The notes under the pieces: model-generated
The model's database searches: none
What the model was told of the DNA's origin: nothing
What the model saw: only the letters and a program-made list of their open reading frames with translations
Assembly: GCA_023807065.1 (NCBI GenBank)
Contig: JAJJLU010000580.1
Span: 1-29,658 of the forward strand
Source of the DNA: Isotricha intestinalis
Taxonomy: Eukaryota > Ciliophora > Litostomatea > Vestibuliferida > Isotrichidae
Direction: 5' to 3'
Length of the DNA: 29,658 nucleotides
Shown here: in pieces, positions 1-8,634 of the stretch
How positions within the stretch are numbered: position 1 is the first letter of the stretch
Layout: each line of letters begins with the position of its first letter
Made by a program: the position numbers and the translations under genes

Positions 1-14
1 CCCCAATCCCCAAT
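1..14. repeat. Telomeric repeat remnant, two C4A2T units
   Basis: The window begins with CCCCAAT twice, followed directly by AT-rich subtelomeric sequence. C-rich 5' ends of this type (C4A2, C4A4, C3A3) are the hallmark of ciliate telomeres. The unit here reads as a heptamer with an extra T, although only two units are present. It is probably the trimmed end of a longer array. The first gene's preferred start lies about 150 bases inside. Confidence 0.75.
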
Positions 15-162
15 AATATAAGTATAAAGAAAAATTATTCATTTATTTAATATTAATACACTTGTTTATATTTAAAAAAAAAATATAGCACTCTTAATGT
101 TTATTTTATTAATATTAATTAAGAATATTATATTTAATTTAATTTTTTTTAAATTCTTCAAT

Positions 163-1830
163 ATGAATACTTTAGATTCTAACCTAAATAATATTGATGA
201 ATTATTTAAATCATGCAATCAATTTGTTACCATTTTAAATTTAAATCAAGAATTAATTGAAAAAAATATTTTAATTCCTTCTGGACAAAAAATACTTTGT
301 TCATCAAATTCAAAGGAATATAATTATAATATTATATCGATAAAAGAAATAGATACTCTTTCTTTTTTAAAAACATTGTTAACAAATAATTATAACAATT
401 TAATACATACTACAATAATTATTTACGGAAATAGTATAACAAAGGAAAACATTTATTTCAAAATTATTTCAGATTTAGGAAAAATACTTTATAATGATTC
501 CGAAATTAAAAAATTAAATGGGATGATTTTTGATAATTACAATGATTTTATTGCAAATATTCAAGGAAATTATATGAAAAAAGCTATAATTTCTATATAT
601 TCTAAAGAAGAGTCAGAAAAATTAATGTGTGAATTTGAATTAATTAATCTTCAATTATTTAATGAAAATCAAATATTTGACATAAAAAATAAAGCAGTTA
701 TTATAAATTGTATCGATGAAAGTGATTTAGAGAAAATGATTTCATCATTAAATTTTATTGAACTAATTGTCAATGACTGGGATAATATTAAAAAACAAAA
801 TATAAATTTTAATTCTCAAAATAATATAATTACTGATAAATCACAACTAAATAACAAATATCTTTTAAACAATAATAACAACATACCTAATAATGATAAT
901 AATTTTCAAAGTGTATTTACAAGTAAATTTAACAGTATAAATCAGACACAAAATATTGAAGAACAAGATTTCGAAAATAGAATAATAAATAATCAAAATC
1001 CTGATATTTATAATTATGATAATATTCAAGCAAGACAAAATTCAATAATAAGTGATAATAAAATTTATAAAGAAGATATAAATAGATTAAATAATATTAA
1101 TAGGCATCTAGAAAATGCTTTACATGAACAAAGAAAAATGAATTATGATTTAGTTTCTCAAAATGAACAATTAAATAAAAACAATAGTTCATTATGTAAT
1201 CAATATAAAAATCTTAAAAATTGTTTAGACGAAAGAAAAAACCAAGAAAATTATTTAATGGATATATTAAATTGTAAAAGTGAAACTGAAAAAAGATTAA
1301 ATGAAACATTGTATGTTTTAGGTAATTTAAAAATAAAAAAATCTCAGTTGGAAATGGATTATCAAATTTTGATGGAGGATTATAATAAATTAAAATATAA
1401 AAATGATAATGATATTAAATGCCTAAATTACATTAGAGAAGAACAAGAAAAAAATATGATTAATATTGAAAAAAATGTTGCTTCAATGTTGAATGAAATA
1501 GATAAATTAAAAAAGGAAAATTCAGATTTGAAAAAAGAAAAAGAAAATATAAATTGTATATATGAAAAAAATATAATTGAAAATCAAAATATACAAGAAA
1601 AATATATGGAAGAAAAATGTAAAAACGATAAACTATTCAATGAATATGAGAAAATAAAAAAACTTTTAAAGAATTATCAAATAAGTTTTAATGATGAAGA
1701 ATTATGGAATAAAAATAATGAAGAAAAGAAAAAAAATGAAGCAATAAATAAAATAAAACTAATAAATGAACTTCATCAAAAAATTCAAAATTATAGGACA
1801 AATAGAATAAAAAGAAATTATTCTGAATAA
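163..1830 (+). CDS. Coiled-coil protein of unknown function, subtelomeric
   Basis: I do not recognise this family. The frame is open from an ATG at 97, but I prefer the ATG at 163, giving 555 residues. The 22 codons before it encode only Ile/Leu/Phe/Asn from AT-rich sequence that looks like 5' UTR. Residues 1 to about 220 look globular, with mixed hydrophobic segments. Residues about 220-300 are Asn-rich linker. From about residue 310 to 540 the chain is rich in Glu, Lys, Asn and Leu with heptad-like spacing, which predicts a long coiled coil. The stop is TAA. A structural or scaffold role, for instance at basal bodies or cilia, is possible, but this is inference only. Confidence 0.8.
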   Translation: MNTLDSNLNNIDELFKSCNQFVTILNLNQELIEKNILIPSGQKILCSSNSKEYNYNIISIKEIDTLSFLKTLLTNNYNNLIHTTIIIYGNSITKENIYFKIISDLGKILYNDSEIKKLNGMIFDNYNDFIANIQGNYMKKAIISIYSKEESEKLMCEFELINLQLFNENQIFDIKNKAVIINCIDESDLEKMISSLNFIELIVNDWDNIKKQNINFNSQNNIITDKSQLNNKYLLNNNNNIPNNDNNFQSVFTSKFNSINQTQNIEEQDFENRIINNQNPDIYNYDNIQARQNSIISDNKIYKEDINRLNNINRHLENALHEQRKMNYDLVSQNEQLNKNNSSLCNQYKNLKNCLDERKNQENYLMDILNCKSETEKRLNETLYVLGNLKIKKSQLEMDYQILMEDYNKLKYKNDNDIKCLNYIREEQEKNMINIEKNVASMLNEIDKLKKENSDLKKEKENINCIYEKNIIENQNIQEKYMEEKCKNDKLFNEYEKIKKLLKNYQISFNDEELWNKNNEEKKKNEAINKIKLINELHQKIQNYRTNRIKRNYSE

Positions 1831-1939
1831 ATGTTATTTAATTTTTTTTAAAATTATATTTAAAATTTAATAAGTGAATAAATTTATATAAAATTAATTT
1901 TTTTTCATTTATATATTTATTAAATATAAATTAAAAGTT

Positions 1940-2096
1940 TCATTGGAAGCCATGGCCGATTCGACCTTGTCTTCCGAAAATCTGATTCGAGGGTTCGACC
2001 CTGGATGAGGTCTGGAGTTCTTTTCGAAGTTGTAGAATTTGGTTAAATTCTCCTCCATATCTTATCCAGTGACAAACTCTTTAATCAGATTTTTTT
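1940..2096 (+). ncRNA. Structured Pol III-type ncRNA candidate
   Basis: This block is clearly richer in G and C than its surroundings and has no ORF. TGGCCGATTCGA at 1953-1964 matches the tRNA-type A box (TRGCNNAGYNGG) at 10 of 12 positions. GGTTCGACCCT at 1992-2002 matches the B box at 10 of 11. A run of seven T at 2090-2096 would terminate Pol III. Possible helices: 1977-1987 with 2083-2093 (11 bp, perfect), 2001-2006 with 2064-2069, 2014-2017 with 2053-2056, hairpin 2034-2051 (7 bp, GGTT loop), hairpin 2020-2029 (TTCG loop), and 5' stem 1945-1949 with 1971-1975. It does not fold as a tRNA, and I cannot match it to SRP, U1-U6 or telomerase RNA. The 5' end is approximate. The rest of the 1831-2285 gap shows only AT-rich sequence. 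Confidence 0.6.
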
Positions 2097-2285
2097 ATTG
2101 ATATCTTAATTAAGATCTAAAATACAATATATCTTTATATATTAGATTCATTTATAAATATTTATATTATATAGAAAAATTAGATCATTGATATTATATA
2201 TAGTGTAAACTATTATTATAAATCATTTATAAATAAAAACTTTTGAAGTTTATTAAATATATTAATTTATGTTTATTTATAATAT

Positions 2286-2918
<633 letters not shown>

Positions 2919-3028
2919 TTAAAATCTTATATTAGATAAATTTCATATTCTGATATCTAAATATTGTTTCATATAAATTCTTCAAAGTCAATATTTTATT
3001 TTAAATTAAAAAAATAGAAATAAAATTG

Positions 3029-4366
3029 ATGGAAGAAACTTTAAAAAATGAAAAAATGTATAATTCAATCTCAAATTCTCAAAAAAGTACTGACATAACT
3101 TTATCACCCACAAATAGTAATATAAATTCAAATTCTCTTGATTCTCCGAATTTTATATTTTATGAAACTCCTATTTCATTCCCAGAAAAAAATCTAAAAA
3201 GTCCATTTATTCATTTTGAAAAAGATAAAAATAATCAATTATCAGAAGAGGAAAAAAAGGAATTAAAAAATTTATTAAAAAGAAATAGTATAGAAATTCC
3301 TCCTTTAGTTATATATGAAAGTGAAAATAATAATCATCCATTAATAAATAAGAAATATATGATGAAAGATGAAGAATCAAATGATGGAAGTATTCCTTGG
3401 ATAACTGAAAATTCTTTAACAAATAAACATAAAGGAATTGTAAAATTACATTTTGAAATAATTGATTTTTATAATTTTATAAAATTAACTGAAAGTGAAA
3501 GAAAATTGAGATATAAAGCTTATAATAAAATAATGGAAATTATAAATTCCAAATTTCCAAATTATAAAGGGCAAATATTTGGTTCTTTTTCTCAAGATTT
3601 AAGTTTATCAAATTCAGATTTAGATATTTGTTTAAATTTTAAAAATTGTCCAAGTGGCAGAAATGAACATTTAAAAATACTATCAAATATAGAAAAAACA
3701 ATAAATGAAAGCAGAAAATTTTGTAAAATTCTTTTAATTTCAGCAAGAATTCCAATAATAAGATGTTTTCATAAAAATACAGGAATTAAAATAGATATTA
3801 GTTTAAACAAGAAATGTAATTATATAAGTAATTCAAATGTAAAATCATTAATTAAAACTAATCCATGTATTCAATATCTAACTTTACTTATTAAATTTTA
3901 TCTTAGACAAAGAAAATTAAATGATGTTCATCAAGGAGGAATAAGTTCTGTTTTAATTTTAAATCTAGTTTATGCTTATCTTTTATATACTAAAAAAATG
4001 AATTTATTCACTGAACAAAATTTAAATTTAGGAAGTTTATTATTTGGTTTTTTTGATTTTTTTGGATTTAAATTTCAGTTTAATAAAATAGAAATAAATA
4101 ATAAATTTGGTGGATTTTTTAGACCAATGCTAAAAGATAATGTTAAAATATTTGTAAAAAGTCCAATTGATGAAGAAGAAAATTTATCAAAAAATCCGTT
4201 TAATTTTGATAAAGTTATATTGGCTTTTCAAAATGCATATGAATGCCTTTCAAGTCATAATTCAGATTCTAGAAGTTATTTAGCTGATTTTATAATTCCA
4301 AATTATCCTTTAAGAAGAAGAAGAAAAATAATTGATAAAGAAAATGAAAACTTTAATCTGAAATAA
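3029..4366 (+). CDS. Non-canonical poly(A)/terminal nucleotidyltransferase (Trf4/Cid1 type)
   Basis: The 445-residue protein adds nucleotides to RNA 3' ends. After a disordered Ser/Asn-rich N-terminus of about 130 residues comes the nucleotidyltransferase core. It has the G185-S186 motif (GSFSQDLSL), the catalytic pair D197/D199 in SDLD, and the third Asp at D256 in KIDIS. The central domain carries GGISSVLILNLVYAYL, and the nucleotide-recognition segment (PAP-associated) starts with LGSLLFGFFDFFGF near residue 334. This order and wording fit the Trf4/5 (PAPD5/7) branch best, where the enzyme works with the TRAMP/exosome in nuclear RNA surveillance. A Cid1-like uridylyltransferase remains possible. 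An RRRRK cluster near the C-terminus could be a nuclear signal. Start: ATG at 3029. Confidence 0.9.
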   Translation: MEETLKNEKMYNSISNSQKSTDITLSPTNSNINSNSLDSPNFIFYETPISFPEKNLKSPFIHFEKDKNNQLSEEEKKELKNLLKRNSIEIPPLVIYESENNNHPLINKKYMMKDEESNDGSIPWITENSLTNKHKGIVKLHFEIIDFYNFIKLTESERKLRYKAYNKIMEIINSKFPNYKGQIFGSFSQDLSLSNSDLDICLNFKNCPSGRNEHLKILSNIEKTINESRKFCKILLISARIPIIRCFHKNTGIKIDISLNKKCNYISNSNVKSLIKTNPCIQYLTLLIKFYLRQRKLNDVHQGGISSVLILNLVYAYLLYTKKMNLFTEQNLNLGSLLFGFFDFFGFKFQFNKIEINNKFGGFFRPMLKDNVKIFVKSPIDEEENLSKNPFNFDKVILAFQNAYECLSSHNSDSRSYLADFIIPNYPLRRRRKIIDKENENFNLK

Positions 4367-4539
4367 TTTTTTTTAAATATAAGATATATCTACTTTAATA
4401 TATAAATCAAGTATAAATTTGATTTACAAATAAATAATATAATAATTTAAATAAATTAATTATATTAAAAATTCAATTAATAATATAATAAAAACATGAC
4501 ATAAAAAAAATAATTCCAAGAAAGAAAAATAAAAAAAAA

Positions 4540-5173
4540 ATGAATAAACAAAAAATTCAATTAATAATAGTAGGTGAATCAAATGTAGGGAAAACTTCTC
4601 TCCTGTATAAGTAAAATAAAAAAATATAAATATAGATGGACTGAAGGGATTCTCACAAATCAACATTTAGCAACAGTAGGATTAGAATATTTTATAAAAG
4701 AAGAAAAAATAAATGGTAATATTATCCAAGTTAAAATTTGGGATACTGCAGGTCAAGAAAGATATAAATCTTTAACTAAAAATTATTTTAGAAATTCTGA
4801 TGGTGTAATTATTATTTATGATGTTTCTGATGATTATTCTTTTGAAAAAGTTCATGATTGGATTCAATCAATTTTTGAATATAATGATAGTGATAAAAAT
4901 ATAAAATTAGTTTTAGTTGGTAATAAAATTGATAGAGAAAAAAGAATAAGCACTGAACAAGGAAAAAATTTAGCTAATTTATATGGAATTCCATTTTTTG
5001 AATCAAGTGCTAAAAACAATATTGGAATTAATGAGTTTATGAGAAAAATTATTGAAGATGTTTGTCTGAGTTTAAATTCAGTGAAAAAAGGTGTTCAATT
5101 AAATAATAATGATATTTACAGAAAGAATTATCTTAAGAATTATGATATTGGTCAAGAAGGATGTAATTGTTAA
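4540..5173 (+). CDS. Rab-family small GTPase (one 25-nt intron)
   Basis: Exon 1 is 4540-4610 and exon 2 is 4636-5173. Splicing joins them in frame to give 202 residues. All GTPase motifs are visible: P-loop GESNVGKTS (G12-S20), switch I Thr (T37 in ATVGLEYF), WDTAGQERYKSL, the Rab-type YFRNSDG segment, G4 NKID and G5 SSAK. The C-terminus ends in Cys-Asn-Cys, a double-geranylgeranylation motif of Rabs. Rabs recruit tethers and motors to membranes. The exact subfamily is not clear, but the effector region resembles the Rab1/Rab8 group. Unspliced RNA would stop at once after Lys24, so the intron is required. The intron explains why a simple ORF scan misses this gene. Confidence 0.92.
4611..4635 (+). 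other. Spliceosomal micro-intron (25 nt) in the Rab gene
   Basis: The intron begins GTAAAA and ends TATAG. It is pure A/T apart from the terminal G residues. It interrupts codon 24 between its second and third bases. Removal restores the conserved P-loop to switch I spacing. If retained, translation meets TAA as the next codon. Confidence 0.92.
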
Positions 5174-5294
5174 AATCAATTAATTTGAAAACAAATTATT
5201 TTATTTATATATTGAAGGTATATTAATGTAATTTTATTACATATTGTATTCATTTTATAAATAAAAATTTAGAAATAAAAAGGATAAAAAAATA

Positions 5295-6725
5295 TCAATT
5301 AAAATAAATGACAGTAACAGTAATATCATCAACAGCTTCGTTATTCATAATCCAAACTTTTTTAGCATATTCCATAATTTCCTCCGCACAAATTTTTTCT
5401 TTATTATCTTTATTTTCATTACTAATAACAATATCTCTTACTTTTTCATTAGAAACAAATTCCCAAACACCATCACTAGCAATAACAACACATTTACAAT
5501 CATCAACAGAAAGATCCCAGTCATTGATTTCAGGTTCAGCAATAACTCCAATAGACTTCGCAATTAAATCTCCAAAACTTCTACTAACAGTTAAACCAGG
5601 AATATTTTGTCCTTTTAACCAAATTCTTAAAGGACCAAATTTTGCATTTTTTGGTTTTCTCTCAATTCTACCTTCCATTGATAAAATTCTATCTTTTTCA
5701 TCTTGTAAATCTGGTTTATGATCTCTACTCAATTGAATTATTTCATTATTTTTTTTTATCATTATTGAACGAGTGTCTCCTAAATTTGCACATATTATAT
5801 TTTTACTATCAAATATAAATACTAAGTTACAAGTTGAACCACTTAAATCACATGTTGGATATTTTAATTCTGAATGTAAATTCTTTTCACAAGCATTGAA
5901 TAAAGATTTTATTGATTCATAATTTCTAATTTTAAAATAAGTAAAAGTATCTTTTTCTCTTTTTGGAAAATTTAATTGGAAATATTTTGCTGTTTCAGAC
6001 TTTGTGAAATAATTTGTAAAATAAGTATTTAAGTATTTTGATATTAACTGTCCTTTAGGACCATGACCATCAAAAACACCAAAAATTTGAACTGGATAAT
6101 TTAATTCTTTTTTAGATAAGTTTAAATAGTTATCTTGATTTATTTTTTTAAACATTCCTTTTCCTCCTGCAACTGATATTGTATAATATGAATTTATTAT
6201 TTCTTTTTGTCCTGGATTTTCTTGTTTTATGTGAATATTATTAAATTTGAATTTTGGTTCTTTGAAAGATTTTTTTATGTTTGTAACATTCTCTTGTTTT
6301 TCTTCTATGTTTGTCTTCTTATTTTGTTTTAATACATTTTTATAATTAAATAAATTTTTTTTGTCTTTAAAATATGAGTGAATGTCTTTTTCTTGAACCT
6401 TCTTTTTTTGGTTGTTATAAAATTGCTTCTGAGTAATATATGGAAGATTTACTTGAAGTTCTGGTTTAAAATGTAAATTTTCTTCTGTGTTTTTTCTGGA
6501 ATTTTGAGCTGAAAATGAATACCCATCTTTGAAAAATTTTCTGTTTTTGTTTAAAAAAGTAGTGTAAGGTTTTCTTATTTTTGTATATTTAAATTCGAAT
6601 AAGTCAGTATTTGGAATAATCTTTTTTTTATCTTGTTTTTTTGGCTCTTCATAATTAAAAAATTGAAATAGTTGTTGTTCTATATTACGAAGATGCATAT
6701 TTGTATAATTCCCAAAATTTTCCAT
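5295..6725 (-). CDS. PP2C-family (PPM) Ser/Thr protein phosphatase
   Basis: This 476-residue protein removes phosphate from Ser/Thr using a two-metal centre. Residues 1 to about 175 are a Lys/Asn/Gln-rich, probably disordered extension. The PP2C domain follows to the end: NQDN near residue 204, VFDGHG with metal-binding D219 and G220, GSTCNLVFI, ANLGDTRS, RDHKPD, GLTVSRSFGD, ASDGVWE with D418, and the closing DDITVTVIYF. All metal-ligand motifs are intact, so it should be active. The stop is TGA. The gene is divergent from uL2, with 125 bases of poly-A/T-rich DNA between the start codons. The specific substrate cannot be read from the sequence. Confidence 0.94.
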   Translation of the reverse strand: MENFGNYTNMHLRNIEQQLFQFFNYEEPKKQDKKKIIPNTDLFEFKYTKIRKPYTTFLNKNRKFFKDGYSFSAQNSRKNTEENLHFKPELQVNLPYITQKQFYNNQKKKVQEKDIHSYFKDKKNLFNYKNVLKQNKKTNIEEKQENVTNIKKSFKEPKFKFNNIHIKQENPGQKEIINSYYTISVAGGKGMFKKINQDNYLNLSKKELNYPVQIFGVFDGHGPKGQLISKYLNTYFTNYFTKSETAKYFQLNFPKREKDTFTYFKIRNYESIKSLFNACEKNLHSELKYPTCDLSGSTCNLVFIFDSKNIICANLGDTRSIMIKKNNEIIQLSRDHKPDLQDEKDRILSMEGRIERKPKNAKFGPLRIWLKGQNIPGLTVSRSFGDLIAKSIGVIAEPEINDWDLSVDDCKCVVIASDGVWEFVSNEKVRDIVISNENKDNKEKICAEEIMEYAKKVWIMNNEAVDDITVTVIYFN

Positions 6726-6850
6726 TTTTTAAACTTAAAAAAAGTTCAATACTATAAAACAAATAATTTAAAAAAAAAAATATAAAAAAAAAAAATAATT
6801 TTTTTAATAAAAAAATAAAAAAAAAAATTAATTTTTTATTTTATAGATCC

Positions 6851-7624
6851 ATGGGTAAAGTAATCCGTAAATGTCGTAAAGGTCAAGGAAGTGTATTTAG
6901 AGCACACACTTCAAAAAGAATAGCCCCAGCAAAACTTCGTAAATTAGATTACATAGAAAAAGAAGGATATATAAAAGGAGTAGTAAAAGACATAATTCAT
7001 GATCCAGGTCGTGGAGCTCCCTTAGCCAAAGTAGTATTCAGAGATCCATATAGATATAAATTAAGAACAGAATACTTTATAGCAGCAGAAGGAATGCATT
7101 CAGGACAACATATATTCTGTGGTAAAAAAGCTCAAATTGCAGTAGGTAATGTTTTACCATTACATTCAATTCCAGAAGGTTCTTTAGTATGCAATGTTGA
7201 ACAATATATGGGTGATAGAGGATCATTTGCAAGAACTTCTGGTACTTATGCAATTATAGTATCTCATTCTGAAGAAGATCATAAAACTAAATTAAAATTA
7301 CCTTCAGGAGCAAAGAAAACTGTAACTAGTAATGCTAGAGCTATGCTTGGTTTAGTAGCCGGTGGTGGAAGAATTGATAAACCTATTCTTAAAGCTGGAA
7401 ATCAATATCATAAATATAAAGCTAAGAGACATGTTTGGCCTAGAACTAAAGGAGTTTGTATGAACCCTGTTGAACATCCATTCGGTGGAGGTAATCAACA
7501 ACATCTTGGTAAACCTTCTACTGTTAGAAGAGATATTCCTGCTGGAAGAAAAGTTGGTTTAATTGCTGCAAGAAGAACTGGTAGATTGAGAGGAGGAGTT
7601 CAAAAGAGAAGAGATCAAGAATAA
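6851..7624 (+). CDS. RPL8: Cytosolic large-subunit ribosomal protein uL2 (L8e)
   Basis: The 257-residue protein matches eukaryotic uL2/RPL8 along its full length, including [20 protein letters not shown] at the start, the [20 protein letters not shown] block, and the C-terminal [20 protein letters not shown] segment with the His loop near the peptidyl-transferase centre. The C-terminal stretch is basic (RTGRLRGG). The length is normal for the family (about 254-260). Four of the first six Arg codons are CGT, whereas later Arg codons are essentially all AGA. TTTTATAG sits five bases before the ATG and could be a splice acceptor of a 5' UTR intron, but no convincing GTA donor is visible upstream. 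Confidence 0.98.
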   Translation: MGKVIRKCRKGQGSVFRAHTSKRIAPAKLRKLDYIEKEGYIKGVVKDIIHDPGRGAPLAKVVFRDPYRYKLRTEYFIAAEGMHSGQHIFCGKKAQIAVGNVLPLHSIPEGSLVCNVEQYMGDRGSFARTSGTYAIIVSHSEEDHKTKLKLPSGAKKTVTSNARAMLGLVAGGGRIDKPILKAGNQYHKYKAKRHVWPRTKGVCMNPVEHPFGGGNQQHLGKPSTVRRDIPAGRKVGLIAARRTGRLRGGVQKRRDQE

Positions 7625-7856
7625 AGAGAAGTATATTCTTCTTTTTATATTCAAAAAAATAGAATAAAATAAAAATTTGAAAGGATAAATCTATTTTTAA
7701 TAAAACATTTGCTTTTTTTAATTATTTTTTCTTTTATCACAACAATAATTTTTTTTAATATTTATTTGAATCAAGTAAAATATAAAAAAAGTTTAAATGA
7801 TTTTTATAAATATACAAATGAATTAATTGTTATAAACCTTAAGAACATTCAATTTT

Positions 7857-8573
7857 TTAAATAAAAATATAAACAAAACAGCAAACAAAAAAAATAGCAA
7901 ATCCATATAACCAAATATGAAAAATAATTTTATTATTTTTCCCAATACATTTCCCAGTAAAAGGACAATGATGATCAAAGTCTTCAATACAAATATCACA
8001 ATCAGAACAATGAAAAGTAATAAATTCACTATCTCTAAAAATAATATTATGACAATAAGAGCATTGTCTATATACTTTTTTATAATCTTCTGGTTTTTTT
8101 TCTTTATTTATATTAAATTCTTTTGGTATTCCAGGATTCATTAATAATAAAATTAAATGAGGAATTGCATAAAGAGAGAAACAAAAATTAAAAATATATT
8201 TAAAAATAACTGATTTTTTGTTCACTTTTAAATATAATATTATAAGATAAAAAAATAATACGATTCCAAAATTGATTATAAAATATTTAAAATCTGGTCC
8301 AATAACAATTAAAGGCTCTTTTCTTATAAATAAAAATGAAAAAGTATTTCCGAAATTTCTTTTTAAATTTAAATCAAATGTTTCTTCTTTTTCAATTTCT
8401 TCATCTAATATATTATTTTTTCTTTCAATATTTAGATATAAATCAGTATTATTATTTTCTAATGATTTTTCTATTTTTTTTTCAACAACCTCAATTTCTT
8501 TTTCTATGGAAAGATCAGATTCTAAATTAACATGTTGATAATTATTTGTTTCAATTTTTTCTTTTTCATTCAT
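7857..8573 (-). CDS. DHHC palmitoyltransferase, short C-terminus
   Basis: The 238-residue membrane enzyme transfers palmitate from CoA to protein cysteines. After a charged N-terminus come GNTFSFLFIRKEPLIVIGPD, two hydrophobic helices (about 95-116 and 124-147), then the Cys-rich domain (CSYCHNIIFRDSEF, HCSDCDICIEDFDHHCPF). The catalytic DHHC is D200-C203, and N-x-N of CIGKNNK follows. A third membrane helix (about 217-238) runs straight into the stop. Usual family members have a fourth helix plus TTxE and a C-terminal motif, and these are missing here. No GTA...TAG micro-intron that would extend the protein is visible after 7857. It may be a genuinely short enzyme or a 3'-truncated gene. Confidence 0.85.
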   Translation of the reverse strand: MNEKEKIETNNYQHVNLESDLSIEKEIEVVEKKIEKSLENNNTDLYLNIERKNNILDEEIEKEETFDLNLKRNFGNTFSFLFIRKEPLIVIGPDFKYFIINFGIVLFFYLIILYLKVNKKSVIFKYIFNFCFSLYAIPHLILLLMNPGIPKEFNINKEKKPEDYKKVYRQCSYCHNIIFRDSEFITFHCSDCDICIEDFDHHCPFTGKCIGKNNKIIFHIWLYGFAIFFVCCFVYIFI

Positions 8574-8634
8574 TTAATGTTTAAGCAAAAAAAATTTATT
8601 AATTAAATTAATTTGTAATTATTTAATCTACTAT

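Noticed and set aside
97..162. Upstream in-frame ATG adding a hydrophobic leader to the first gene
   Set aside because: The added residues are only what A/T-rich UTR would encode (Ile, Leu, Phe, Asn, Lys). The remaining protein has no membrane character, and the ATG at 163 gives a normal start.
1945..2012. A tRNA gene (A box and B box present)
   Set aside because: The T arm does not form a 5-bp stem with a 7-base loop, the D stem has no partner, and the acceptor ends do not pair. The surrounding helices point to a different RNA.
1940..2096. Telomerase RNA
   Set aside because: No template complementary to one and a half CCCCAAT units is present on either strand of this block.
4460..4666. Minus-strand 68-codon hydrophobic frame over the Rab start
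   Set aside because: It lies antisense to the conserved P-loop exon and the intron, with Phe/Leu composition from base bias.
6780..6850. Intron in the uL2 5' UTR ending at TTTTATAG
   Set aside because: An acceptor-like end is present, but no GTA donor at 25-30 bases is visible. The coding frame does not need it.
7823..8029. Hydrophobic 68-codon frame overlapping the DHHC gene
   Set aside because: It is a shifted reading of the same strand of the DHHC coding sequence, it has no family resemblance, and its Leu/Ile content follows from base composition.
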